Source of the DNA: Flectobacillus rivi
GTDB lineage: Bacteria; Bacteroidota; Bacteroidia; Cytophagales; Spirosomataceae
Assembly (NCBI RefSeq): GCF_030056655.1
Contig: NZ_JASHIE010000012.1
Location: forward strand, 62,001-126,000
Direction: 5' to 3'
DNA length: 64,000 nucleotides
This document shows positions 33,791-41,856 of the stretch, in pieces. Numbering within the stretch: position 1 is the first letter of the stretch; each line of letters starts with the position of its first letter. Position numbers and translations under genes: made by a program. The notes below the pieces were generated by a model that was not told the DNA's origin, did no database searches, and saw nothing but the letters and a program-made list of their open reading frames with translations.

Positions 33791-34570
33791 TTAATCTTCG
33801 AATAAATTACCTAATCCACCCAATACCGAACCACCTTCCTTGTTGGTATTTTGACCATACGGTGAAAGTGTACGAATTAATTTAGAAAGAGGCATCGATT
33901 GAATCCAAACACGTCCTGTTCCGCGCATTGTAGCCAAGAATAGCCCTTCTCCACCAAATACCATTGATTTCAAATTACCTGCACGTTGAATGTCATAACT
34001 CAAGGTTGGTTCAAAGGCTACGATACAACCTGTGTCAATTCTCAATGTTTCATTATTCAAGTACTTTTCGACAATAGTACCACCAGCGTGTACAAACGCT
34101 AAGCCATCGCCTTGTAGTTTTTCAAGAATAAATCCTTCGCCACCAAAGAAACCAGAACCAATACGTTGGTTGAATGTAATAGATACCTTCGTACCTAAAG
34201 CTGCACACAAGAAACTATCCTTTTGAGCAATTAAAGTATTGCCAGGCATAGTAGCCAAATTAATAGGAACGATTGTACCTGGGTGTGGCGCTGCGAAAGC
34301 TACTTTACGTTTACCATAACCACGGTTGGTAAAGTGCGTCATAAACAACGATTCTCCTGTCAACAAACGACTCCCAGCTTGGAAAATTTTACCCAAAACA
34401 GAGTTATCAGCATTTGAGCCGTCGCCCATTTTAGTTTCAAAAGTAATACCATCTTCCATATAAACCATGGCGCCTGCTTCGGCTATCACAGTTTCGTTAG
34501 GATCTAATTCAATTTCTACAATTTGGATATCTTCACCAATAATCTTGTAATCAATTTCGTGCGAGTACAT
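33791..34570 (-). CDS. AIM24/TIGR00266 family protein
   Basis: The 259-residue protein is built of beta-strands typical of the AIM24 (TIGR00266, DUF124) fold: VIAEAGAMVYMEDGITFETK, GYGKRKVAFAAPHPGTIVPI, FFGGEGFILEKLQGDGLAFV and GNLKSMVFGGEGLFLATMRG. Bacterial members are related to tryptophan-RNA-binding-protein-like trimers and their function is unknown. It has no signal peptide and stands alone. The Gly-rich C-terminus is usual for the family. Confidence 0.92.
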   Translation of the reverse strand: MYSHEIDYKIIGEDIQIVEIELDPNETVIAEAGAMVYMEDGITFETKMGDGSNADNSVLGKIFQAGSRLLTGESLFMTHFTNRGYGKRKVAFAAPHPGTIVPINLATMPGNTLIAQKDSFLCAALGTKVSITFNQRIGSGFFGGEGFILEKLQGDGLAFVHAGGTIVEKYLNNETLRIDTGCIVAFEPTLSYDIQRAGNLKSMVFGGEGLFLATMRGTGRVWIQSMPLSKLIRTLSPYGQNTNKEGGSVLGGLGNLFED

Positions 34571-34745
34571 AGTTTGTTTTAGTTTTTAGATTCAGTAAAA
34601 CGTTAATCTTATGATGCAAATTAAGATAAAGAATTAGTTCTAAAAATAACATTTGTGGATAATTGGCAAATTTGTTGAGTAATCGGTGTTTAAAACTGAC
34701 GACCTTATCTCTGTCAAATATCCGTACTTCAAAAACTAGCAAATA

Positions 34746-35477
34746 TTAGGAGTTGTATTCCAAAAGCGTACTTTGAATTACTTGAAATACCTCTTCTTTC
34801 AAAGTCTCTACATCTTCCTGAGTTTTTCCTATTGTTGAAATAGGCTCATGTACAACCACGCGCAAAGGCATACGAGTCAACGAAGGATTGCTATCAAACA
34901 TAATTTTGTAGTTATTCACAAACGTAACTGGCACAATAGGCACCTGTTGTTGTATTGCCATTACAAAAGCCCCATCTTTTAGAGGTTTGTGCATCAATGG
35001 AGGCTTTTTAGATTTGATTCCACCTTCAGGGAAAATCACGATACTTCGTCCATTTTGCAAAGCTCTTACCGAACGAGTCATCGATTTGGCACGACTACTA
35101 CGGTCTTCTCTGTCTACCTGAATATGTAGTTTAGAAAACATATATCCAAACAGAGGCACCTTCTTAATAGCACTTTTACCCACAAATGCGTAGTAGTTTT
35201 TCAAAACAACTCCCATAGCGGCAATATCCAAATACGAAAAGTGATTGGCACAAAAAACATAAGCTTTTTGTGTATCTGGTTGAAAACGGTATTCAACACG
35301 AATAGGAACTCCAATAATTGGAAAATATAGTTTTCCCCACAAACGATTCAGATAATGAGCTTTAGGTTTCCATGATTCTTTTTGAAGAAATAACCAGAAG
35401 AAAGGAAACAACAGCAAGAAAATAAATATCAGCCAAAACGCTGCCCAGATATTATAAAGAGTTTTAAAAATACGCAT
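34746..35477 (-). CDS. 1-acyl-sn-glycerol-3-phosphate acyltransferase family protein
   Basis: The 243-residue protein has an N-terminal membrane segment (IWAAFWLIFIFLLLFPFFWL) and the PlsC acyltransferase motifs: H79-FSYL-D84 (NHxxxxD), VDREDRSS, and FPEGG near residue 150, followed by VPIVPVTFVNN. It probably acylates lysophosphatidate at the inner membrane to make phosphatidate, although relatives acylate other lipids such as ornithine lipids. It is 175 bp from the AIM24 gene and may be transcribed alone; a -7-like TAATTTTG box (35490-35483, minus strand) lies just before its start. Confidence 0.93.
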   Translation of the reverse strand: MRIFKTLYNIWAAFWLIFIFLLLFPFFWLFLQKESWKPKAHYLNRLWGKLYFPIIGVPIRVEYRFQPDTQKAYVFCANHFSYLDIAAMGVVLKNYYAFVGKSAIKKVPLFGYMFSKLHIQVDREDRSSRAKSMTRSVRALQNGRSIVIFPEGGIKSKKPPLMHKPLKDGAFVMAIQQQVPIVPVTFVNNYKIMFDSNPSLTRMPLRVVVHEPISTIGKTQEDVETLKEEVFQVIQSTLLEYNS

Positions 35478-35542
35478 AGAGACAAAATTAGAGAAAAGTC
35501 TTCAGTTGAGAGAAGATAATTGTCAGGAAAGAATTGAGGAAA

Positions 35543-35577
35543 CAATAAAAAAGCTTGATAGCTGTTGCTATCAAGCT
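35543..35577 (-). terminator. Terminator of the LytTR regulator gene
   Basis: AGCTTGATAGC and GCTATCAAGCT form a perfect 11-bp stem with loop TGTT. On the minus strand it is followed by a T-rich tail (TTTTTTATTG). It lies 85 bp after the regulator gene. Confidence 0.85.
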
Positions 35578-35661
35578 CCTAAAATATTGTATTGTAAGAA
35601 TCATATTTAGTCTGTACATATTACTAAACTCATAGATATGAGTTATCAATATGTAACTTAT

Positions 35662-36396
35662 TTAGATTCCCATCATTTCTTTGAAGGCTACTGAGTTTCT
35701 GGTCGAAATCTCTAGTTCGATACCATTGTTCAATACCACTTTCATACCACCTTTGTAGTAAGAATCTATATCGTGGATATACTCAGTATTAATGATTTGC
35801 TGACGATTTGCTCTGAAGAAAATCGTAGGATCGAGGCGTTCTTGGATTTTATTTAATGAACGGTGAATCATCGGACGATTATTGCCAAAATGGAAACGGC
35901 AATAGTTACCAACTGATTCAATCATAAATACTTCAGACAATCTAACGAAATAGCACTTTTCGCCATCTTTCAAGAAAATACGTTTGTCGGGTGACAATCG
36001 ACCTTCCGAAACAGCGGCAGTAGCTCTTTCTTGCTGAATTTCTGAACGTACTTTCTCAATCGTTTTGGCCAAACGTTCTGTCTTGGTAGGCTTCAGAATA
36101 TAGTCCATTGCCTCAGACTCAAATGCTTGGATTGCGTATTGATTATAGGCCGTTACAAACACCACTTTTGGAACAAACTCTAATTCCTCTAGTAAATCGA
36201 AGCCATTTTTTTCTGGCATTTCAATATCTAGAAAAATCAAATCAGGTTGAAGTCGGTGTATTTTCTCCAAAGCCTCATCTACGTTCTCAGCTTCATCAAT
36301 GATCTGAATGTCTGAAAACTCCTGTAATAAGTACTTTAGCTCTTGGCGCGCGAGTCTCTCGTCATCTACCAAGATAGTTTTAATTTTCTTACTCAT
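35662..36396 (-). CDS. LytTR-family response regulator (orphan)
   Basis: The 244-residue protein has a receiver domain (phosphoacceptor Asp57 in LIFLDIEMP, acidic pair D11-D12, KPTK near 108) and a LytTR DNA-binding domain (KDGEKCYFVRLSEVFMIESV, FFRANRQQIINTEYI, GGMKVVLNNGIELEISTR). It starts MSKKIKTILVDDERLARQEL; an upstream in-frame ATG (36489) would add 31 unrelated residues. No histidine kinase gene is adjacent, so its partner lies elsewhere. A second LytTR regulator with an adjacent kinase gene is at 47295-48035. Confidence 0.93.
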   Translation of the reverse strand: MSKKIKTILVDDERLARQELKYLLQEFSDIQIIDEAENVDEALEKIHRLQPDLIFLDIEMPEKNGFDLLEELEFVPKVVFVTAYNQYAIQAFESEAMDYILKPTKTERLAKTIEKVRSEIQQERATAAVSEGRLSPDKRIFLKDGEKCYFVRLSEVFMIESVGNYCRFHFGNNRPMIHRSLNKIQERLDPTIFFRANRQQIINTEYIHDIDSYYKGGMKVVLNNGIELEISTRNSVAFKEMMGI

Positions 36397-37037
36397 CGGT
36401 TGTAAATTTAACAAGTCGTGATAATGGCGGTTACCAGCTCTTGGAGAATAAGGCAGTCTATTAGCCATACCTGAGTAACTGATTTTCAATTAATTAACAA
36501 CAACAGTTCAACACCTGTGAACTAATCAGGATTGATATTTTAGTAAATACCTCGGATTTATTGCTAATATAGCAAATTCTATTGCATTTTGTTTGTGTCC
36601 TCATCGATTATTTCGAAAAACTCAGCCCTATTTTTAGTCAAATAGATTCGAAAAATCGTCTTTGCTCAAAATGTTAATTTTTTCTTCAAATGATTAAAAA
36701 TTAACATCAAAAACCATGAGGATTGCTAAGGAAGTTTTACCAAGTTGCTTCAGGAATAACTGTGTCAAATCCCATTTCTCACGACTATCATGTATTTTAT
36801 GGATAAAATTAACAACTTTCTTGACAACTATACCTACCGTCTAATAAGAAATAACGACAGTCTCTTTATTTCCCCTCTTACAACTGATTTTTCACAAAGC
36901 TCCATTTTTAATAGTTTATTCCCATAAAAATACAATCATTCCCTTATCATCTCCTAATAAGCTCCATAAATCTCGAGTTTATTGCTCAATTATTACCATT
37001 TGGTAACTACCAAATTTATTATTTCAAAAAATATAAT
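36397..37037. other. Long intergenic region upstream of the orphan LytTR gene
   Basis: About 640 bp without a convincing gene. It holds two short palindromes: TTGCTA-ATA-TAGCAA (36561-36575) and ATTTGGTA-AC-TACCAAAT (36998-37015), the second operator-like. No consensus promoter was found, although TAGAATTTG (minus strand, 36580-36572) is one base longer than a -7 box. A long leader or a small RNA cannot be excluded. Confidence 0.4.
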
Positions 37038-37076
37038 AATAAAAAAGACGTACCCGAAGGATACGCCTTTTTTATT
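37038..37076. terminator. Terminator of pyk
   Basis: AATAAAAAAGACGTA and TACGCCTTTTTTATT pair around CCCGAAGGA with one mismatch. T and A tracts flank the stem on both strands. It lies 15 bp after the pyruvate kinase stop codon. Confidence 0.85.
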
Positions 37077-37090
37077 ATGGGAAGGTAATA

Positions 37091-38563
37091 TTACTCAACT
37101 ACACCTAATTGTACAGTGTTAGTTTTCAAATCTTTGTTTGAAGGAACGCTCAATGTAGTTACATAAGTATCTCCTTTTGCGAGTAATCCTTTTGCCACCA
37201 AGATGTCAGTCATACCATTTACAGTAGCTTCTACATCTTTGCCATCAGCTTCGTAATAGAACACTTTAGCACCCCACAACAATCCCATCACAGTCATGAT
37301 AGCTTTGTTTGATGTGAATACATAAAGGTTTGCTTTTGGACGGTGAGCCGACAAACGGAACGCAGTGTAACCACTGTTTGTGATACAAAGAATCGCTTCT
37401 GCTTTAGTATCACGAGCCAAACGACATGCACTAGCAATCATTCGGTCGTTCAATGCGTATTTAGAATCATTGTGTGCCAATGAGTGGTTTTTGAAGTAAA
37501 TAGCAGCCTCGTCACCTTTTACGATTTCGATTTTGTTTTGTTGTTCTTCAACCACCTCTTGGATATGAGCCATTGTTTCTACTGACTTCACAGGGTAAGT
37601 ACCTGAAGCAGACTCAGCACTCAACATCGTTGCAGAAGCACCTTGCAATACTGCATTAGCAACGTCAGAAGTTTCAGCACGTGTAGGAACTGGATTCGTA
37701 ATCATTGATTCCAACATTTGTGTTGCAACGATTACTGGCTTACCAGCTTGCGTACACTTCTCAACCATTACGCGTTGCAAATGAGGTACTTCAGCACCAT
37801 CCATTTCAACACCCAAGTCACCACGAGCTACCATGATAGCATCAGTAGCGGCAATAATTTCGTCTAGGTTATCGATAGCCTCTGGTTTCTCGATTTTAGC
37901 GATAACTTTAGTATCTTTTCCGTAAGCAGCGATTTTTTGTTTGATATCATAAATATCATCAGCTTTACGTACGAATGAAAGCGCAACCCAGTCAACACCA
38001 TTGTCCAAACCGAAGTACAAATCTGCTTCGTCTTTTGGAGTCAAACATGGTAATGACACTTTTGTACCTGGAAGGTTAATACCTTTTTTAGACTTCAAGA
38101 TACCACCATAAATTACTTCGGTAACTACCTCTTTTTTCTCTTTGTCTACTGCTAATACTTTTACTTCTAAGTTACCATCATCCATCAAGATACGCTCTCC
38201 TGGATTTACGTCTAAGTACATTGAAGTGTAAGTAGTACCTACTCTTTCTGATGTACCTACAACGTTTTCGTCCATTACGAAAGTAAGCGTTTTTCCAGCA
38301 ATCAATTCTACGCCATTGTTTTCAACAAGTTGAGTACGAATTTTCGGACCTTGTAAATCTTGAAGAATTGTTAGGTTTGTACCTAATTCTTCAGAGACAG
38401 CTCTGATGTTCTTTACTCTCTGAAGGTGGTCTTCATGAGTACCATGCGAGAAATTAAGTCTGAATATGTTTGCACCTGCTTGGGCAAGTTTGGTCAACAT
38501 CTCTGGTGATTCTGATGCTGGGCCAATCGTAGCTACAATCTTGGTCTTTCTTTGATAAGACAT
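37091..38563 (-). CDS. pyk: Pyruvate kinase
   Basis: The 490-residue enzyme converts phosphoenolpyruvate and ADP to pyruvate and ATP. It begins KIVATIGPASESPEMLTKLA with FRLNFSHGTHEDH (active-site lid region), and carries KIEKPEAIDNLDEIIAATDA (catalytic Lys and metal-binding acids), VARGDLGVE, and VIVATQMLESMITNPVPTRA with ETSDVANAVLQG. The C-terminal domain (about 360-490) lacks an obvious effector site that I can name. Length is normal. It is a single transcription unit. Confidence 0.97.
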   Translation of the reverse strand: MSYQRKTKIVATIGPASESPEMLTKLAQAGANIFRLNFSHGTHEDHLQRVKNIRAVSEELGTNLTILQDLQGPKIRTQLVENNGVELIAGKTLTFVMDENVVGTSERVGTTYTSMYLDVNPGERILMDDGNLEVKVLAVDKEKKEVVTEVIYGGILKSKKGINLPGTKVSLPCLTPKDEADLYFGLDNGVDWVALSFVRKADDIYDIKQKIAAYGKDTKVIAKIEKPEAIDNLDEIIAATDAIMVARGDLGVEMDGAEVPHLQRVMVEKCTQAGKPVIVATQMLESMITNPVPTRAETSDVANAVLQGASATMLSAESASGTYPVKSVETMAHIQEVVEEQQNKIEIVKGDEAAIYFKNHSLAHNDSKYALNDRMIASACRLARDTKAEAILCITNSGYTAFRLSAHRPKANLYVFTSNKAIMTVMGLLWGAKVFYYEADGKDVEATVNGMTDILVAKGLLAKGDTYVTTLSVPSNKDLKTNTVQLGVVE

Positions 38564-38993
38564 CTTTCGGTTACAGTTTAAGGGATATGATTGGGGAAAG
38601 TTATCGAATTCTTCTACTTTTTACAGCTATTGAGCTCTCGACAACTCGACAAAAAATTCAAATGATGTTGCAATTTACAATTTATGAATCGAAAATAGAA
38701 TCTTATTTTGAGTATTTATTACGAACCCTAGCTTTAGGCATCATAAATTGCATCTAAATTAGGCAAATTTGGAATAATATGCACCAAACCGAAGAAAGTT
38801 TGCAGTTTATTTCTTTTTAGTTAACATGATTTCGAATGTATTCTTACAAAAAGAATATATTTTGGTTATATCTTTCTGTGTTTCTCTACTAGCGTTTTTT
38901 CGCTCTTCCTTTATCTTGTGGCAATTCAAAACTTTTAAATTTCCGCTATTACTCCTATCTTCGAATCTACTATCCAATTTTTTCTAATCAACT
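38564..38993. other. Divergent intergenic region pyk / SMP-30-like gene
   Basis: A 430-bp AT-rich region between divergent start codons. It must contain both promoters; TATCTTCG at 38956-38963 is a possible plus-strand -7 variant. No full consensus promoter, repeat or open frame was convincing. Confidence 0.4.
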
Positions 38994-39854
38994 ATGTTAA
39001 AGTCAACTTACCTCGCTTGCGCTATCGCAGCTATCGGACTTTCTTCTTGTAGTCCCAAAACTTTATTCCAAGCACAAGATTTCACCAAAGAAAATCTTTT
39101 TACTCAAAACATCGAAGGTCCTAACTTTGACTCCAAGGGACAACTTTATGTCGTTAATTTCCAAAAAGATGGTACCATTGCCAAGGTTATGCCTGATGGC
39201 TCTTGTGAGTTATTTCTTACATTGCCACAAGGAAGTACGGCCAATGCTATCCAATTTGATGATAAAGGTGCTATGTACTTAGCAGATTTCTCAGGACATA
39301 ATGTGCTGAAGGTAGATATGCAAACAAAAGCGGTATCGGTATTTAGCCATAATGACCGTTTTAATCAACCAAATGATATTTGTATTACTCGTAAAAATGT
39401 CCTTTTTGCTAGTGATCCCAATTGGAAACAAAGCACAGGTCAAATCTGGCGAATCGATACAGATGGCACTTCGCATTTGTTGACATCGGATATGGGGACA
39501 ACCAATGGTATTTGCTTAAGCCCCGACGAAAAGACGTTATATGTCAATGAAAGTATCCAGCGTAATATCTGGGCATTTGATGTCGATGCTCAAGGAAATA
39601 TCAGCAATAAACGTCTTTTTACCTCCTTTAAAGATGGAGGCTTAGACGGGATGAAATGTGACAAAGCGGGTAATTTATATACTACACGCTGGGGATTAGG
39701 TAAAATTCTTATTTTCAATCCTTCGGGACAATTGATAAAAGAAGTCACTACCAAAGGAAAACAAACTAGTAACCTCGTATTTAGTCCAAACCAAAAAGAA
39801 GCTTTCGTGACTTTGCAAGATCGTAAGGGTATGGAAAAATTTAAGATAAAATAA
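38994..39854 (+). CDS. SMP-30/gluconolactonase-like lipoprotein
   Basis: The 286-residue protein has lipobox GLSSC (Cys19) and a six-bladed beta-propeller of the SMP-30/strictosidine-synthase-like group, with repeats such as IEGPNFDSKGQLYVVNFQKD, FDDKGAMYLADFSGHNVLKV, DMGTTNGICLSPDEKTLYVN and LDGMKCDKAGNLYTTRWG. SMP-30 enzymes are metal-dependent lactonases; the N (TNGI) and D (LDGMKCD) positions are kept, so lactonase activity in the periplasm is likely. The next gene lies 102 bp downstream after a hairpin. Confidence 0.9.
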   Translation: MLKSTYLACAIAAIGLSSCSPKTLFQAQDFTKENLFTQNIEGPNFDSKGQLYVVNFQKDGTIAKVMPDGSCELFLTLPQGSTANAIQFDDKGAMYLADFSGHNVLKVDMQTKAVSVFSHNDRFNQPNDICITRKNVLFASDPNWKQSTGQIWRIDTDGTSHLLTSDMGTTNGICLSPDEKTLYVNESIQRNIWAFDVDAQGNISNKRLFTSFKDGGLDGMKCDKAGNLYTTRWGLGKILIFNPSGQLIKEVTTKGKQTSNLVFSPNQKEAFVTLQDRKGMEKFKIK

Positions 39855-39873
39855 CAGGGTATCAGTCTTATGG

Positions 39874-39906
39874 CTATCAGGCAAAATCAAACATATTGCC
39901 TGATAG
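39874..39906 (+). terminator. Hairpin after the SMP-30-like gene
   Basis: CTATCAGGCAA (39874-39884) and TTGCCTGATAG (39896-39906) form a perfect 11-bp stem with an 11-nt loop, 20 bp after the stop codon. There is no strong T run, so it may be an attenuator or an RNA-stabilising stem. Confidence 0.55.
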
Positions 39907-39956
39907 TCGCAAGATTGCTACGCTATAGCCATAACAAAACAAAACCCAAGAAAAAG

Positions 39957-40253
39957 ATGATTATTAGAATTGTAAGAATGACTTTTCAGGAAGATAAAGT
40001 GGATGATTTTCTTGAAATTTTTAATAACTCCAAAAATAAGATTCGGCATTTTGAAGGCTGCCATCACCTCGAATTACTCAAAGATGCCAACCTACCAAAT
40101 ATATTTATGACTTATAGTTATTGGGAAAGCGAAAACTATTTGAATCAATATCGTGATTCTGAGCTTTTTCAAAAAACTTGGGCAGCAACTAAGGCATTAT
40201 TTAAAGAAAAGCCTATTGCCTTTTCGTCAGAAAGAGTAGAAATCATTGAGTGA
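39957..40253 (+). CDS. ABM-fold (antibiotic biosynthesis monooxygenase-like) protein
   Basis: The 98-residue protein has the ABM ferredoxin-like fold: MIIRIVRMTFQEDKVDDFLE, FEGCHHLELLKDANLPNIFM and YSYWESENYLNQYRDSELFQ. Relatives oxidise quinones or aromatic polyketides, or degrade haem; no cofactor residues can be named. An upstream ATG (39870) would add 29 residues read through a hairpin and is rejected. The last two codons and the stop codon (ATT GAG TGA) are made by the left arm of the inverted repeat at 40245-40302. Confidence 0.88.
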   Translation: MIIRIVRMTFQEDKVDDFLEIFNNSKNKIRHFEGCHHLELLKDANLPNIFMTYSYWESENYLNQYRDSELFQKTWAATKALFKEKPIAFSSERVEIIE

Positions 40254-40302
40254 ATGAGTGATTTTTATCTATATTTAAATAATAATCACTCATTTACTCA
40301 AT
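40245..40302. repeat. Inverted repeat of the GAGTGATT family at a convergent junction
   Basis: ATTGAGTGAATGAGTGATT (40245-40263) pairs with AATCACTCATTTACTCAAT (40284-40302) with one mismatch in 19. It lies between the ABM gene and the thioesterase gene, and its left arm contributes the ABM stop codon. Confidence 0.85.
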
Positions 40303-40353
40303 CATCAATCACTTAATTTAGAATAACTTATGTTATATCGTTACTCGAAACGT

Positions 40354-40866
40354 TTATTCGAAAATCGATTTTAGTTCGACAGCATCCTGAGCTTTCATAC
40401 GACCAGCCAATACCAAACGCAATTGACGACGACGTAATGCTCCTTCGTACAATGCAATTTCATCTTCAGTTTCAGGAACAGCCTGAGGCACATCAATAGG
40501 GCGACCTGATTGGTCCACTGCCACAAAAGTAAAAAAGGCTTTATTGGTTGAAACTCGTTCTTTTGCAGGAATATTTTCCGCCCACACATCAATCACCACT
40601 TCCATCGAAGAACTAAATGCACGAGTCACTTTAGCTTGTAGTGTTACTACACTTCCAAGTGGAATAGACTCCTTGAACGACACGTTGTCAACAGAAGCTG
40701 TTACTACGATTCGGTTCGAGTGTTTTTGTGCACAAATAGCTCCTACTACGTCCATCATTCTCATGAGGTTTCCACCCATCAAATTTCCAAGCGTATTGGT
40801 ATCGTTTGGAAAAATCATTTCGGTCATGGTAGTAAGCGATTCTGATACTGGTTTGCTCTTTGCCAT
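40354..40866 (-). CDS. Acyl-CoA thioesterase (hotdog, YciA/BACH type)
   Basis: The 170-residue protein has a hotdog fold with FPNDTNTLGNLMGGNLMRMM and DVVGAICAQKHSNRIVVTAS, where the conserved Asn/Asp and Gly-rich helix match the YciA/BACH acyl-CoA thioesterases, and SVVTLQAKVTRAFSSSMEVV. It hydrolyses acyl-CoA to free acid and CoA in the cytosol. It lies 108 bp downstream of nuoK, so read-through from nuoIJK is possible. The 40-residue C-terminal tail is rich in Arg. Confidence 0.93.
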   Translation of the reverse strand: MAKSKPVSESLTTMTEMIFPNDTNTLGNLMGGNLMRMMDVVGAICAQKHSNRIVVTASVDNVSFKESIPLGSVVTLQAKVTRAFSSSMEVVIDVWAENIPAKERVSTNKAFFTFVAVDQSGRPIDVPQAVPETEDEIALYEGALRRRQLRLVLAGRMKAQDAVELKSIFE

Positions 40867-40974
40867 TGTTTAAATAAAAGTAATTTCTACCTATTACTAG
40901 ATTGATGAAGTTATATATATCAGACCTGGGCAGACAGGCTTGAATGCGAAAGAGAGAAGGATAATCGAGAGAAT

Positions 40975-41283
40975 CTATTTCTTCAACTCATTGATTTCGT
41001 CGAGATTAACAGTTTTGAAATGTTCATAAACTTTCAAAACAATAGCCAAAGCAATTACTGCCTCACAAGCTGCCACAACGATTACGAATAAAGAAAATAT
41101 TTGACCTTGAAGACTAGGGTCATTTTTACTAAAAGCCACCAAATTCACATTGACAGCATTAAGCATTAATTCGATACCCATCAGTACCACAATAATGTTT
41201 CGTTTGACAACCACCAAAGCAAGTCCGATGCTAAACAACAAGGCACTTGTAAGTAAGTAGTAAGGCAAAAAACTGTTATCCAT
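40975..41283 (-). CDS. nuoK: NADH-quinone oxidoreductase subunit K
   Basis: The 102-residue membrane protein has three hydrophobic segments. It carries the NuoK hallmarks GIELMLNAVNVNLVAF (with the essential membrane Glu) and a second Glu in CEAVIALAIVLKVY, used in proton pumping of complex I. It lies 7 bp after nuoJ and ends the nuoIJK group. No nuoL-N gene follows. Confidence 0.96.
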   Translation of the reverse strand: MDNSFLPYYLLTSALLFSIGLALVVVKRNIIVVLMGIELMLNAVNVNLVAFSKNDPSLQGQIFSLFVIVVAACEAVIALAIVLKVYEHFKTVNLDEINELKK

Positions 41284-41290
41284 GAATTGA

Positions 41291-41812
41291 TTAATTTTTA
41301 GTTTTGGTACTTAAATACGCTGCTCCAATCAGTACTGCCATCAATAATATACCTGAAACTTCAAAAGGCAATACATAGTTGGTCATTAGCTCTACTCCTA
41401 TCGTTTGAGTAGTAGAAGTAGGTTCTACAGCCTCAAATAGGCTATCTTGAATGGTCAGAAATCTTGCTCTACCAAAAGTATATAACAAGGTGGCACTAAA
41501 ACCCAACATCACAAATATCCCAAGAACTCGGTTGGAACTTTCGGTGGTAATATCGTTGCGTCCACGGCTTTTATTTCCTTGTTGATTGGTTAGCATTACG
41601 CCAAAAATAAGGAGTACTAATACACCTCCGACATAAACTAAGATTTGGGCTACAGCCAAAAAATCTGCCCCTGCCAATACATACAATGCCGATACTCCTA
41701 AAAATGTACCAAGCAAACTAAAGGCTGCATACAAGACATTTTTGGTAAGTAATACGACCAAAGCCGAAGCTAAAGTCAATACCATGAAAGCTATAAATAC
41801 AAATTGTATCAA
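41291..41812 (-). CDS. nuoJ: NADH-quinone oxidoreductase subunit J
   Basis: The 173-residue membrane protein has five hydrophobic segments with NuoJ blocks: VLYAAFSLLGTFLGVSALYV, ADFLAVAQILVYVGGVLVLL and the C-terminal LPFEVSGILLMAVLIGAAYL. It forms part of the membrane arm of complex I next to NuoK and NuoA. It lies 44 bp downstream of nuoI and 7 bp upstream of nuoK. Confidence 0.96.
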   Translation of the reverse strand: MIQFVFIAFMVLTLASALVVLLTKNVLYAAFSLLGTFLGVSALYVLAGADFLAVAQILVYVGGVLVLLIFGVMLTNQQGNKSRGRNDITTESSNRVLGIFVMLGFSATLLYTFGRARFLTIQDSLFEAVEPTSTTQTIGVELMTNYVLPFEVSGILLMAVLIGAAYLSTKTKN

Positions 41813-41856
41813 AACTCTTGAGATTTATGGTTGGTCAAATATCTATTTCAAAAACC

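Noticed and set aside
40923..40940. CCTG/CAGG stem after nuoK as a terminator
   Set aside because: Only a 4-bp stem without T run; too weak to call.
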